Part shown: positions 10,450 through 23,268 of the stretch, piece by piece | Layout of the letters: each line of letters begins with the position of its first letter | Numbering within the stretch: the stretch's first letter is position 1 | NCBI GenBank assembly: GCA_002633005.1 | Contig: NMRA01000452.1 | Span: 328,021-367,313 of the forward strand | Length of the DNA stretch: 39,293 bases | Origin: Phoronis australis | Lineage: Eukaryota; Phoronida; Phoronidae | Direction: 5' to 3' | Made by a program: the position numbers and the translations under genes | The notes under the pieces: generated by a model | Told to the model about the DNA's origin: nothing | What the model saw: only the letters and a program-made list of their open reading frames with translations | The model's database searches: none

Positions 10450-11751
10450 CGTAGATAAAAAATTCTGTTCATGCTGCGAACATGTTATTCACAACTGATT
10501 CATGGATATAACGAGTTCTGATAGTTTTCAGTTTAGTTAGATTGACAATCATTTCACTTGCACGACACAGATAAGCGGGCAATGGAACTGTTCGCTTTTT
10601 GTCTTCATAGTGAATATAAAACACGTTCGAATTAATTATCCATAGATGTTGTATGTGATGCTCAGCCACCGTGGCGACAGCCTCGGCATCCACATTGAGG
10701 AAGGGGGTATCCAACCACTATGTATACTATTTTTGGAAATAGTGACTGAATTGCAGTTGAATTAAATAAAGATTCGAGTTTATGCTTCACCTTTTTACTG
10801 TTATTATTTCATAGTACAGGCCCGTAGCCGGGGGGGAGGGTTCGGAGGTTCGATCGAACTCCTACCCCGCTGAAAAGGTCCACCCCCCAGCATATTCGTT
10901 AAAGATAGGGTTTAATTGGACAATAACAACAAAATTGTTGCAGCTACTGGTGCTAACTACAATGATAACTAAGTTAGCAATAATTTTGAATTCGCTTCTG
11001 ATTCAAACCGCGTCACGTGGCGTTGGGCCGAACTCGGCAAACTTCGCCCGAATGCCGCTGTTAGTGTAGATGACAGGATTGTGCATACGATAAGAGAAGC
11101 ATTTATGTTATTCATAACCCACGCGAGTGGTGGCTACAACAAAGGCTAACAAGTGAGTCCAGAAGTGAATGTCTATACCTAAGCATAAAAGTCTAGCCCT
11201 AAAACCTAAGTAAACTTCATGCTAATGTAAATAGCAACGAGAGAGCTCCCAAAAAGTAGTGCGGTGTGAATGCCTTAAACTCGGCCAATGAAGAAACAAA
11301 ACAGCAGAAAAATTGAAATTTGTTATTCTGCTATTTTTGGTTTAATTGCAACCATAGCACGGTGGAGGTGTAGGCATTTTCAAATTTTGAATTGAAAGTG
11401 ATCGTCAAATATGCAAATATGTTGTTCAACCAGTGTCCACTTTGATTGTGGATTGATGGATCATGCATGCGTGTACACGTTTGAACGTTTCTGTTCTTTT
11501 AAATTCAGTACATGTTGACAGAATGTTCATTATAGTCAGTCCTCCGTCGTGCTAAAAGCCATACATTCAACTGCTGTGTTTTCTTGCACTGAGAATACAC
11601 CGTTGATCATTTTCACGTTATGATGGAAAGGTAGGCATAAACCTCAACTTTGGTCAATGAAAATCTTCTCTAGTCAATCAATGTCAATGGTGCCCAACCC
11701 TGCAGATTTCATACGAGCCAAGAACTAGATGGAAAAGATTTCCAGGGTTCC

Positions 11752-12496
11752 ATGTCACTATGACGAAGGTTCAATACTCCGAAGGTCCAGTGCTCAGAAT
11801 GCCCTTTTCTCCGAAGGTTCGTTATCTTCTAAAGATCACTACTTTGAATTTCTACTATTCCAAAACCATCAGAACTCAGACAGTTCACTACTTTGCTATT
11901 GTGATCAAGACTCATTCTCAAGCAGAGACAATTACATCTGGGGCACGGCTGCGGCGACCAACGGCGGTTTCAAATTTAAGAAGACTAAATGGGACTCCCT
12001 GACTTCGTAAGGACTGGCAGGGACAGGGTGGCCTAGTAACTTCATTTAGTTTCGACCCGGCCGTGCGCGTCGCACTGCGATTCGATCTTGACATGGATTT
12101 GATGAATTGTGTCATGGCTGATAATTCATCAGTATTCCTACTTCATATCATTTTGAAATGCAAGTGCGTACTCATTTTTGACATGCGGGCAATTTCGCAT
12201 GCGCATGAAATCTGACTACCGTTTCTAGTTGTGCTGGCCAGCTGGAGACGCTGGTCACTGTCTACATCAAACCCAAACAAAGTGTTTTAGTGCCAGGGCG
12301 TTGTTTTCGGTATAGGTGCATCTAATAGACGAAATGTGGTTTATTTTAGCATGTAAACGTTTAAAAATCACATCTGAGTTTGAAAGTTTAGATATTTTTG
12401 AAGCGGTGAATCTTCGGAATGGTGAATCGTTGAAGTAGTTAACCTTCGGAATAGTCAGTGAACCTTCCGAGTAGTAAACTTTCGAAATAGTGGGAT
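11752..12496. mobile_element. Inverted-repeat element with cgaaggttc-rich ends
   Basis: The first 110 bp (cactatgacgaaggttc, then actccgaaggtcc and ctccgaaggttcg) and the reverse complement of the last 100 bp (cactatttcgaaagttta, then ctcggaaggttcactg) share repeated xxCGAAGGTTC motifs. No protein domain was found inside. It is a probable non-autonomous DNA transposon. Confidence 0.55.
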
Positions 12497-13030
12497 GTCC
12501 CCATTTCCAGCGATGTAAGCAACTTAAGTAACACGCTAAAATACAACCAGATATACAATTTTGTTAAGTCATTCGCCAACTAGACTTCATATTTCCGTCT
12601 GAGTATGCAATGAGATGTAATCACTCATTTAAGCATGGCTGATTTGAAACTTCGGCAGGAAATAATACGACAATGTTCTCTTTTTGGACCACATTACATC
12701 CTAATTTATGTCCCGTCACAGCATCCTCATATCTGGTATTACAAATTCCGTCTCATCTCATGAAAATGAGTCGTCGTCATTTATACAGATTTCCCTTCCC
12801 CCTAATTAAGGTGCGTCAAAGGCATCACCGAAAACTCTACAGTGGCGACGTTTGCAAAATACGAAGATCCACCGTTCTTGAAATTCGAACCACCCCCGGG
12901 GCCTGAATAGCATACATGCATTTGAGTTGAGAGATAGGGGCGTCAAAAAAGTCGCCCTTGCATCGACCAAACCTCTGCACGCTACTGCCCCACCGCTAAA
13001 AATGTCTGTAAAGTACCTTTTGTTGCATGN

Positions 13031-13337
13031 TGTCTGGCGGGGCTAACCCACCACTAGATTTGTCTGGCAGTGTTTATTCGTGATACCTGGGCTTACTGTG
13101 AATATTTTGGAACTGGATTTAGGCGGTTACCTCTTGGGTTGATCTAGCTCAATTTTTAACCCTTTTTGATAATCGTCTGGCAGGGGCGCCCCACCATTGA
13201 AATTGTTTGGCATCTAGCTGTTGTGCCATGTTCAGTGATGCTGAACATCGTGCAATTGGTTTCAAACGGTTACCTCATGGGTTGATCTAGCTCAATTCTG
13301 CTATTTGGGCGTGTCTGGCGGGGTAACCCAATTGGCA
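13031..13337 (-). repeat. Right arm of the foldback-like element (inverted copy of 9047-9345)
   Basis: The reverse complement matches units 3 and 4 of the left arm at roughly 90-95 percent by eye, including gattatcaaaaagggtta and ccaggtatcacgaat. The arm begins immediately after the single N at 13030, so its inner end may be truncated by assembly. Confidence 0.85.
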
Positions 13338-13494
13338 ACCAAGTTCAAAACAGGAAATGTGTTTAAATTAAAAGTATTTTGATGGCCACAGGTTTAATGA
13401 CTACGTACTTAGAGGAAAGGTAGGGTGGACGAAAGATGAGATGCATTTTTCTGATATTTAAAAAATATTATAATTTTTATTTTAAAACCTTATT

Positions 13495-13815
13495 CTATTT
13501 ATCACCTGGGAGGAAAATATTACCAAACAGGTGGAGAGCATTTACACCTAGGTGAAAAACATTAGCAATCGGTGGAAATCATTTCCATCCGATGGAAAGG
13601 GTTTCAAATGTATGGCAGTGTCCTAATAACGGGAGAGGTTCGAGAAACGTGGAAATTAATTCCAAGTCTAACAGCGAGGTTGAAACATCTTTAGCAAAGT
13701 GTTAAAGGATCAGATCACGTGACTAAGATTATTAACGTTCGAGTAAAATCTTTCCACCCAGGTGGAATTGTTTCACGCCTGGAAAGTATTGTTTTCTACC
13801 TGGGTGCTAAAGAGA
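13495..13815. repeat. Short imperfect inverted repeat with internal aggtggaa hairpins
   Basis: Ends tatcacctgggaggaaaa and the reverse complement of ttttctacctgggtgcta are similar. Inside, catttccatccgatggaaa and tttccacccaggtggaa are small palindromes. It may be a MITE. The rest of intron 1 between named elements shows no supported gene. Confidence 0.35.
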
Positions 13816-14119
13816 AAAAAAGTTTCAAAACAAGATGAACATTTGCATTATACAGTATGTCTAAAAATGCCAATCATCTTTTGGCCACAGTAGAAAGGTG
13901 ATAATAATCTTCTTTGTTCTCTTTTTCACGTACATGTTGTCAGCAAGATATAAGGTGGTAATCTAGTAGCTGGTATTTTGAAATTTTGTGGAATGACTTT
14001 CTTTCGTAAACAAATTTAACATTTATCCAAGAAAATTCCACAATAGGGGGTACATCTTCTATACAGTTAACCCCGAAGTTGCGCTGTGCCATATTTTAAT
14101 GATAAATCTTTTTACTTAC

Positions 14120-14174
14120 TCGATAAGTCATTACCATCCTCAGCCGCGTCTTCTTGGTCGGCCATTTTCGAAAT
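14120..14174 (-). CDS. Probable start exon of the nucleotidyltransferase-TPR gene
   Basis: On the minus strand an acceptor-like tract (ttttatttgtag) is followed by atttcgaaa and an ATG in good context (aaaATGg) at 14165-14163. The coding part reads MADQEDAAEDGNDLS plus one base, ending at a consensus donor (tcga|gtaagt). The donor phase (1) matches exons C, B and A and the giant exon, and the acidic composition matches those linker exons. The acceptor implies at least one more upstream exon, normally 5' UTR, which I could not locate. The alternative is that this is an internal exon, because the frame upstream of the ATG is also open in phase 0. Confidence 0.6.
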
Positions 14175-14535
14175 CTACAAATAAAAGCAGTATAGGTTGT
14201 GTATTCTTGGAAGTCGTCATTGAGACTCAGGTGTCTTTTTCTCCGTGAGAAACCGAGAGAGTTAGTGTATGGTTATATATGTGAAGATGAGGCTCTATTG
14301 CACCCCATGTTACAACAGCTCAAATAGAGATCGATGAAAAACAGGAGATCGGATATTTTTTGTTTGATGAAATGTTTGATGGTATTGGAACCATGTGCAG
14401 ATTTCCGTGTCAATCTTCATTTTGAAATTCGACGTTGAAGGCTTAGAATATTTCCGAAGTCCTTTCCACTCACAAACTTGCCTTAGAACAACTTGAACGA
14501 GTGCAACTAGTCTCATTTTAAGCGCAGCGCACAGC

Positions 14536-14650
14536 ATACACACACAGACACACGCACACGCACGCACAAGCACGCACACAAACGCACAGGCGCACGCACG
14601 CACACACACGAACGCACACGCACGCACGAACGCCCCCCCCACACACACAT
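14536..14650. repeat. CA/CGCA microsatellite
   Basis: This is an imperfect run of acac, cgcacg and acgcac ending in a C-run and acacacac. It lies about 360 bp upstream of the putative start exon in gene orientation. Frames through it are Cys/Val/Arg low-complexity artefacts. Sequence from 14651 to 15586 holds nothing I can identify. Confidence 0.9.
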
Positions 14651-15586
14651 GTGATTACTAGGGTAAGTTGGAAGTTGTCGCTCTGTGCATGGCAATAGGT
14701 AGCTGATGCCAAAAATACGGCGCCCAAAAGAAGACCCGACGGTCTGTATGCAACCGCAGCATGCTATTACCTCAGCTTTGCATCAGGTTTGTGGCTTTAC
14801 AGCCATTAAAAGTGGAACAAGTTAACCCACCTCAAATCAGGTGGAGTAATATAACAAAATCGGGGCAAATTGCACTAGTTTAAGTAGTGCCCATGCAGAC
14901 AGTTCCCAAACCAATTGACAACTCGTTTCAGGAGTAACTTGTTTTAGATTCAGACCACGACACTACTTTGGTTACCTTTCAAACAGACGTCTATTGAGAT
15001 TGCTGGACATACATACAGTTATAACCAAATGCGACAAGTCAACAGGACATTAGGTAAGCCCGTACAAACGCCTTCTCTGATCATGTACACAGAGTTGCGA
15101 ACTAGGAGAATAAACCAGACAGACAACTTTCAACCAATCAAAATATTCATAAGAACTGCAGCGTCTTATTTGTTGCATGGTTCTTTAGTGCCACGATTGT
15201 AAAACTGAGCAAACGGAATATTGGCCGTCAAAATTTAATTTTCCAATTTCAAAATAACCTCATGTAGCTAAAAAATCACTTCATGACCACATGGACTGTA
15301 GCTCGAGCACTTCATTTGATTTTAATTTAGAGTATAACTGACTATGCTATTTTAGTATTTTTATTCATTTCGAAAGGTAAGTCCCTGGTCCATATCAAAT
15401 GTACAATACAAAACGCCTGAGATAAAAAATAAGGTAATATTTTGAATGGCGAATTCATTTTCTGAAGACATAAAATACGTAAAAGTTTAGTTCAGACGAA
15501 TTAAATTAAACATTCTCCGTTTTAAACCCTTTCCTAATGTCAGTCTATAACGTACAAATACATGTGACACTCATTTTCAGGTACTT

Positions 15587-15769
15587 TTACCTAACAAGTT
15601 TTAACAGAAAAAACACAAATGCTCCAGGTGTGGGAATGTTAACGTGTCTTCCTTGTTCTATACGGAGACAGTTACACGAACAATGAAAGCGGGCAAGGAT
15701 TGTCCCTAAGACCTTTGTTCTGGGTGGAGAACAAATATTCTCCGGATCCAACGAGGCATTAAAGTCCAT
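15587..15769 (-). pseudogene. LINE 3'-end remnant
   Basis: The minus-strand frame includes GTILARFHCSCNCLRIEQGR and HVNIPTPG. This matches the region just before the terminal zinc-binding motif of many non-LTR retrotransposon ORF2 proteins (LA-FR---L-IE-GRH-NIPR). The following Cys/His block is missing. It is comparable with 23071-23268 and 32995-33228. Confidence 0.5.
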
Positions 15770-16160
15770 TCCTTATAATTTTATGTCAGGCCTGTATAGC
15801 AGTCACGTATTCTCTGTATGAACTGGAATAACAAAACTTCCTTATTTCCACAGCTATTTTAGTGTCTCGTAAAGGTTACTGGAAAAGAACAAAATTCAAT
15901 TGAACGCTTGGAGCAACAACTGAATACATGGATAAATCTTAAAAACACAGACAATGTGAATAATGACAACCATCTTGAAATGCAGAAATACCTCATTCGG
16001 ATCTTAGATTAGTTTTTACAGATCTGACAAAATGGCCTCGTTTTCGAGTTATTTGCCAGACAGTAACGTCAATGGAGGCTAGATGACAGACTTGAGGCAG
16101 GGGAAATCGATTCTGTATCATTTTTGTTACAGCGGCGGGCTTAGCGATACGCCATCTTAA

Positions 16161-16773
16161 GGCCCAGTCATACAGCCGATTACGCATGAATCACGAACAG
16201 ATTTTCGCTTATGCGTGAAGCTTGCGTCGTGTGCGTAATTGGTCGGTGAAACCAACGTGGAGCATCAGTGAATGTAAGTGGATGTGCGTCGAGGGGGGTT
16301 TGTGCGCGATTTTGAGTTTTGAACGGTTCAAAAATTTTCCAACGCACAACTCTGCGTCGGTTTGCGTAATTCGTGAGTTGACGTGCGTAGTTTATGCGTC
16401 GAGTATGTGTGATTATGCGCTGGACACGCGTTTGCCACCAGTGCTTATGCGTCAGAACTGGTTCGAAATCACGCACGTCCACGTCCGTCCACTGACGCCC
16501 CACCTTCATATCACGCATGAAATACGCATATAGGACGTTCATTCCACTGACATCCACTGACAATCACTTACAAAAGTGTTTGAACGTGATCCGTCAATGA
16601 TTCATGCGTGAGGCATGCGTCGAAGGTTCGTAAGTGATATGTGCGTGGGCCATATGTGATTCGTCTCTACACCCGGAAAATTTGGTCAATTTCTCGACGA
16701 TCAAAACACGCACAAATTGAATTTGTGCGGGTTGTATGAGTGATTCATGCGTGATCGGCTGTATGACTGGGCC
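16161..16773. mobile_element. MITE with 34-bp terminal inverted repeats at TTAA
   Basis: The ends ggcccagtcatacagccgat... (16161-16194) and its inverse (16740-16773) match over 34 bp with one mismatch. TTAA flanks both ends (16157-16160 and 16775-16778, one extra t on the right), as expected for a TTAA-targeting element such as piggyBac-type. The 545-bp interior is packed with short gcgt/acgc motifs (tgcgtcg, atgcgtga, tgcgtaatt) on both strands and has no transposase. Confidence 0.85.
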
Positions 16774-16778
16774 TTTAA

Positions 16779-18640
16779 GAGTGACTCCACGAGAACAGTT
16801 TCAGGCAAAAGTGACACGTCACAGATATTTTGACCTATGGCCATTTGGTACTGACACCTAAGTGCAATGATTAACGAGGTAAATATTTTAAACGACAGTG
16901 CAGCCTAATGCACGTGGCAGAGGATACTGTTAAATTAGTGTTGCACGAGCACTTTCACAAACTCATTGGTGAATCACGATTACGTTGTCTTTTCATTAAT
17001 CACCAAGCAAGCGAAGAGTGTTTAAGTAGGGCAAAATGCAGGCAATAGTTATCCAAAATAGAGTCATGCCTGTGGCGGCTTGAACTTCAATTCTAACCAT
17101 ACATGTCTGCCAATGTTTGCAGAAAACACAGTACACCTGAACTCCTCGAACAGCGTTATGCAACACAACTAATACGGTATCCAGACATCGAGAGCTTAGC
17201 CTATATAAGTTCGTGAACTTATATTCTGCTTCTAGTAATACGGTATATGAGCAGACAGCAGAAATTTGAACATCATAGAGGCACACGCTGAGACGTCACA
17301 CATAAAACAATACATTTATACGTCATATCTCCTTGAAAATACAACTTTTGAATTGGGTGGATTCTTACTTAGGGTAATCCAGCACAACGTTACAACGACA
17401 CAATTAGTAGTTAAGATAGTATCGATATTTTAAGTTTTTTGGTTGGGCCCTGATGCTGCGCCGTGTGAAACACTGTGTGTTCAATCAGTATTTCAGAAAG
17501 GGAACTTTAAACACCGATTTCTCAACTGCGCCCATGGCCTAAACTCACTTCACAAGGGTGGGTTAATTAAGATGCTAATGCCCAGTTTGTTAATTTATAT
17601 ATAAAAGTACCCTATTTGAAATAATCTAATGTTAAGACGCACTCCACTAAGCGCTTCTCAAAGCTCAAAATTAAACGAGAAGCTGTAACGTAAAAACATT
17701 AATGAGACACTGCGTACCCTTAATCAGGCCATCCGTAGTAAAGACACCCCAGTTTGCGGGGACGGTCGGTTAAGTTGTTTCTAATCTTTTTTAAAGTAAA
17801 CATTTGTAACTCACCGGAGATTCACAAAATTCGGAGCCTATATCTGTAAGATGGCGATATTGATTGATAAAACGTCGGTGAATATGACAGACGTGATTTT
17901 AGTCATCACTTCCGTGTAAATTTACAAAATTCAATTGAAACGAAAATTTAACTCTTAAAACTTATATCGGCAGTCTTTAAAAAGAACAACTAATTAAATA
18001 TTAATACAATTTACCTTTCAAGTTGCCTTCATGAATCCACAGCCAGTAGAATTGGTTGTACTAGTACGTTAGGAGAAGCCTACACAACCCTTCCTACTGT
18101 CACCGTGGTAAGAGACAAAACAAACACACCTCAAACTAAATATGTTATTGATAAAATACTTGATATGATGTTGTTTTTTTCCTGCCCTGGGACTTTGCCT
18201 TTGTGTAGTTAAAGGTTGGCTTTGTCCCTAACAAAAGAAAAAAGATACACCTGGCGCATCGTTTGGTTCAAGGAAACGATCATGGCAGGTTGCCAATTGC
18301 CACATTGTTATTGAAAGTGAAAGAAAAACACGATGGCATATCAGCGGAACAAAATGCAATTCAAATGTTTTTGTAACATAACACTGATTAAAAAATCAAG
18401 ACTATTTATATTTTATGCATATCTACGTATGTATTTTCCTCTAGATAGGCTATTTTCGTCTCTTACGGACACCTAACTTAAGTAGACACCTAAATTTGTG
18501 ATTGGCTTGTGCCTAACACGTGACTCAATGGTCTAAACAAGAAGTGTCATGGCAGTCCACATATGACTTTCCTTTAATGATATATGTCTATAAATTTACA
18601 CCGTCAAAATCATACATGTCAGAATCTTACATGTCCACCA
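16779..18640. other. Intergenic or intronic DNA with no recognised feature
   Basis: This is AT-rich sequence with only short chance frames. I found no convincing exon, RNA gene or transposon in it. Confidence 0.6.
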
Positions 18641-21600
18641 ACTAGTTCGATGAACACACAATGAACTCACAAGTCAGAGAGCGCGTGCCACGGTCCTCCA
18701 TATTTGTTGGGCGAAGAAATGAAAACAAAGGCACGCTCTCGCAAATACTCAGAATAAAATTTGAAATTTCAAATACAACAGGGGTTGTAAAATATTGCTA
18801 AAACAAAGCAACGTAAATAAGTGACCGCTCATTGCTTAAACGTGGTCATATAAGTCAATACACAGACAAACTTCCCAATGCTTTGGCTGGAATTCTTTGC
18901 TGCTAGGGTCTGGGAGGTCCCGGTCTGCTCCTGTCTAAAAGACAACTACACCGAAATTTAGACATTTATAAATTCTGGAAATTATTTCCTTTTATACCAT
19001 TAATTAACTTCATGAGAATCTATAATTTTAGTAATTATATAGAAAAATAACAGAAAAGGCGATCAGCTGTCAACGGACGACTCGCCACTGAATCACTGCA
19101 TTCCCGAAGTTTTTAGGCCAAGAGATTTATTCTTCTGTCATCTTTGGTTCATAGTGTAGTTAAAAGATCTAAAACCTAAAGTAAACCTTATGAACTTTAA
19201 CTGACCTCAATCCCAGTGAACTGAAATTTCAAACACAATGCTTGAATCATAGATTATAGATAACTATAGTCTACGCTTGGACGCTCAAAGTAGGATGTTC
19301 AAGTATGCACTTGGACGCACCCAAGTTCGCGAACACTGGATGGAAATTACTATTTCAGGCTGTGTTAAGGAGGAAAACTTCCATTGAAATATAGACAGTT
19401 TGCACAAATAAAACGCATGTAGGAGTGCTGAGGTGTCTAAATAAGGCGTTACTTTAGTGATACTCTCTATCTCTCATAACTCTCTGGTATTTGTCCCACT
19501 ACCAATTTTTTCTTGTCGTGTAGAACTAAGTTTGTATATTTTGAAACTCCATGGTCTCAAAATTCAAACGGTACTATCATAAACTCTGTTGTCAAAAGTG
19601 CTGTAAATTGAATTCATGTATATTTGTGGATCCAATATGCTAAAAAGGTGCCAAAATTGTAATTTCATACAAGTAAACATACTTCATCTCGAATGGGCAT
19701 CCACAAAATGATGCAAAAATAGAAACAACGCAATGATATGCGCCATCTCAAACAATTAAGTTTCGATTTATTTCAAAATATTCCCACCATTCAGCAAAAA
19801 CTCACATAAGTGGGATACATGTATGCCTAACTGGACAATGTTGCTGCCTTTGTACATGCACTCCACCGCACCCAAGTCTGATTTCAACAAACCCGAATTA
19901 AATCCCTCGATTCAGTTGGATCTGAGTATTTAGTGCTACACATTTTTGATACACATATTCCAATGTACATGTATGTCTTGTAATTGACTACAGACTGCCA
20001 CAATAAAAATAGGACAAAAGTCAATGGTCATAAACTCTATGCTGCAAACCCAGGCATTAATACTGAACAATCGTTTCTGCTATCGCATTCTCTCATGCAA
20101 AATCAATGTTTAAATCCCGTAAGGCCAAAAAATCGCATCATTGGTTCTGGGTCCGAGGACTAATCTTTCTAGTGGAAATCGAACTTGACGTTTTCTGCTC
20201 TACTTTACTTCAAACTTAAAACAAGTGTCTTGCTTAATAACTTTGAGGTCGAAAAGGTTAGGGTTTTCGTGTATAATAACATTAGTTTTCATTTGATGAC
20301 CCTAACAAAGAACGAAACAACAGACATAGATTAGATGCAAGAAGACTTTTTGATACCAAATTCAAAATATAAACTACAAACTTACAACACATTCTCTGAT
20401 ACACGTCATCTCCCCCCTCAGTTACTTTAGTTTGGGTGAACTCTAAAATCACATAAATCTTCAGGACAGAAGTTTAATAATTAAAAATGATTTTGAAAGT
20501 TAAAACCAATCCCTAAATTAATATAAATAAAAGTGGAGACACTTACCGCATAGATAGTAAACCCGATAGTATCCGAATTTCTCTGTCTGAAAGGTCTGAG
20601 AATGTTCCAAAGTACGCTACTTTGGAAGTTTAAAGTTTAAGGCAAAAACAATAAATATGTAAAGTGAAACTAGTGTCACAAGAAGTGGATTTATGTAAAA
20701 AACACCACATACAATGAACTAGGCCGGTCATTCCAGCAAAATTACCGCACACTCAAATTTATCTCTCATCCCGCCACAATAGTATTTGGCCACCAATAAC
20801 TCAACCAAGTCAAATAGTGATTGTCAGTTCCTTACTGTTTTCAAGTAGAATATTTTTGTCTTTACGATTTACACTTAATTTCTGAAAAAAGCAGATTGAA
20901 TAGGCAAACAAAGCATTCAAGCTTCTTCCCAACAACTGTCGCATTTTACATCATTTTCATATTGTACGTTGGCAAGCCTCTCCTAATTTTGCGTAATTGT
21001 TGCATTTTACGTAATCGTGACATTTGACGTTGGATGTGCGTGCGAGAAATGTACCAGTGTTACATTTTACGAAACCAACAGCATATCACCAAGTAAATTG
21101 ACAAAATCACCGACAAGTGATATCTGACACGGCCAGGTGTACTCACGTAATTATTGATGAGGAGTTCCGCCCGAAAATTTGAATACTTACACCCTGTACT
21201 CATTTTGAGAGTGGGCTCAGGCAAAAAGTGAGATATTAAGACAGTAATTTTGCGTAAAAATTACATTTTCACACAGTTCTGTTCCAGAAATTCAGAAAAT
21301 GCAACTTTTTAGATATTTTGTCAAAAATGGCACCATTGTGGAGAGCCTTTTTGATGTAAACACCCTTTTGGGCGACGCTTTTCGTATGCCTCTTCTGTAA
21401 ACATACCCTCTGGACTGTGACGGAATGAACTTATCTAAACAGCGAGAGCTGTTGCAAAGGTTTTAAAGGGGTTCATAGTTTCAACCTTAACGATATAAGA
21501 AATTTCTTGACAGCTGTGATTGCAGAGTAAGCCTCCTTTTTTGGAAACGAGGAGATTGAGATTTAAAATCTGATGTAGACATGTTCGAACTTCAAAAATT

Positions 21601-22578
21601 ATTTCCGAACTATCGGCAAGCACGGTAGGTATTATTTGTGACATAACTAATTATAAAACCCTCATGTAGTTTGCCATAAAAAAACTGAATCCAGATTGTA
21701 TTCTTTTCCTTGCAACTTGCTTCTAAACATGAGGATACACACCGTGTTATCATTTTTCAATTGTCTCTTTGTTGAAAACATAGTTCCTTTTCAAAGAACT
21801 GGGTCTCGTTCTACGAAGATGTGTAAGTTCAAAAACTGCGTTAAGTTAAAATCTGGAGGCAGACATTTTTCAAGCGAACCGGCAAACCAATAAAGGGCTT
21901 GGGAATATCTTTCACTCCCAATGACCAAGAAGGTTATTTCCTAATAGTTCAATTTAAAATTATATGGCTTAAAAAGTCTTTCAATGTCTATAAAAGTCGG
22001 AACACTTCTTTGCTGGATAGAATGGATGCACGCAATTTTTTTTACTTCTTAAGAATGTCTATGTAAAGTATCACATAAGGATGGAGAGTACCAATAGAAG
22101 GAAGGTAAACACAATCTAACAGAGCAAGTCTCCACTGAACATCGAAAATGTGTATTTCACCTCATCAGGCATAAGTTTCATTTCAGTTATATATATGCTA
22201 ACGATCAATTTCCATGAAAGCAAAGGAAGGAAACACCCTTCTCCTAAGCCTGTCGCTATCGAAGTGCCCGACACATACAGTCGCGCCCACGTACATGTAA
22301 CAAAGGCGCACTGAGACGAAAACAAAGACATTAGCACAAGAATAACTGAACATTTGCAACTAAATAAGAATAACAATAAGGGTTACTAAAATTCCGTCAT
22401 ATTCTCCCGCCTAACAAAAAATGTCGTCCCGACATCATTAACATACAATATGAAAACAAAGCGCAGTGAAATGGAAATCATTCAGTCTCCTCTGACTGGC
22501 TACAGACATCAAAACGCACATTCCACTTTCAGCACGGCAACGCCTGGCGCGTTTGCAACAGCAGCAAAACTCAAAATA

Positions 22579-22750
22579 CTACAGACCTACCAAGCTCCTA
22601 CCATCCAAGATCTCCGACCTATTTACAGTTTTAATCGGTCCGGCACCATCTGCCGCCAGCACAGAATACACATTATTTCTCCGAGAGACAATACGATAAG
22701 GAACTAAACCAAATGCATTCTGAATTTTACTCCTCTCTATTATGGTGGGG
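22579..22750 (-). pseudogene. Ty3/gypsy-like Pol C-terminal remnant
   Basis: The minus-strand frame reads FIRDPTIIERSKIQNAFGLV, then PYRIVSRR, NNVYSVLAADGAGPIKTVNR and SEILD, followed by a stop. The pattern VRD...KIQ, PYRVV, VY.V..ADG.GP.KTV.R.E.LD is the tail that follows the integrase domain of Ty3/gypsy-like polyproteins. Upstream codons in the same frame (22751-22920) do not match, and no reverse transcriptase, protease or LTR was seen nearby. It is a short relic. Confidence 0.6.
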
Positions 22751-23070
22751 TCTCTAATAAAAAATCTCACTTGACATGAAATTACAACTGGAAACTTAGT
22801 TGTGTAAAATAACAAAACATTTTGATTGAAGGGAGATCTGCATTTTTCAGTTTCTTGAGGCAGGCATAATTTTGTGAACGTATAAGTTTTCAAAAAATGA
22901 GTTTTAACTAATAACATCATTTATTGTACATTGTAGGCTTTGCCTACTCATACATAAATACATAAATTCAAATGTATATTCAGAGTATTTACACAGAGAG
23001 CAGTTAAAGCCATGACCTTATGAATATACAATGCAAGGCGCTGGATACTGTCGTGGTTTTTCTGTTGGAA

Positions 23071-23268
23071 TTACCTAATAAGAAAATAGTTAACATTCAC
23101 AAGCTCTGGTAGAAGAATTCTTCTAAGGTCTCCAAGAGCAGGGCATCGATACATGAAATGAGGCTCATCTTCAATTTCACCCAGACAGCATATGCCGCGT
23201 ATACTTTCAGTTCTAGGAATACCCATATGTCTGCCTTTCTCTATATTAAGAGAGTGTGACCTGAACAT
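23071..23268 (-). pseudogene. LINE ORF2 C-terminal remnant
   Basis: The frame reads SLNIEKGRHMGIPRTES, then CCLGEIEDEPHFMYRCPAL and GDLRRILL. This is the C-terminal segment of non-LTR retrotransposon ORF2 with the C-C-H-C zinc motif partly intact (the first CxxC is damaged). It belongs to the same general class as 32995-33228 but is a different subfamily. No RT domain is present within the flanking kilobase. Confidence 0.65.

Larger units (their letters stand above)
8795..13337. mobile_element. Putative foldback-type composite element inside intron 1
   Basis: Two inverted arms made of tandem subrepeats enclose about 3.5 kb. This layout is typical of Foldback/Galileo-like elements. The enclosed DNA holds a plus-strand coding remnant (9913-10449) and a smaller inverted-repeat element (11752-12496). 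No transposase was recognised and no target-site duplication could be defined. Confidence 0.5.

Noticed and set aside
10469-10714. An 81-codon minus-strand frame
   Set aside because: There is no recognisable domain, no clear splice borders and no repeat support, so it was left out as chance.
14310-14727. Three overlapping minus-strand frames of Cys/Val/Arg
   Set aside because: They are translations of the CA/CGCA microsatellite.
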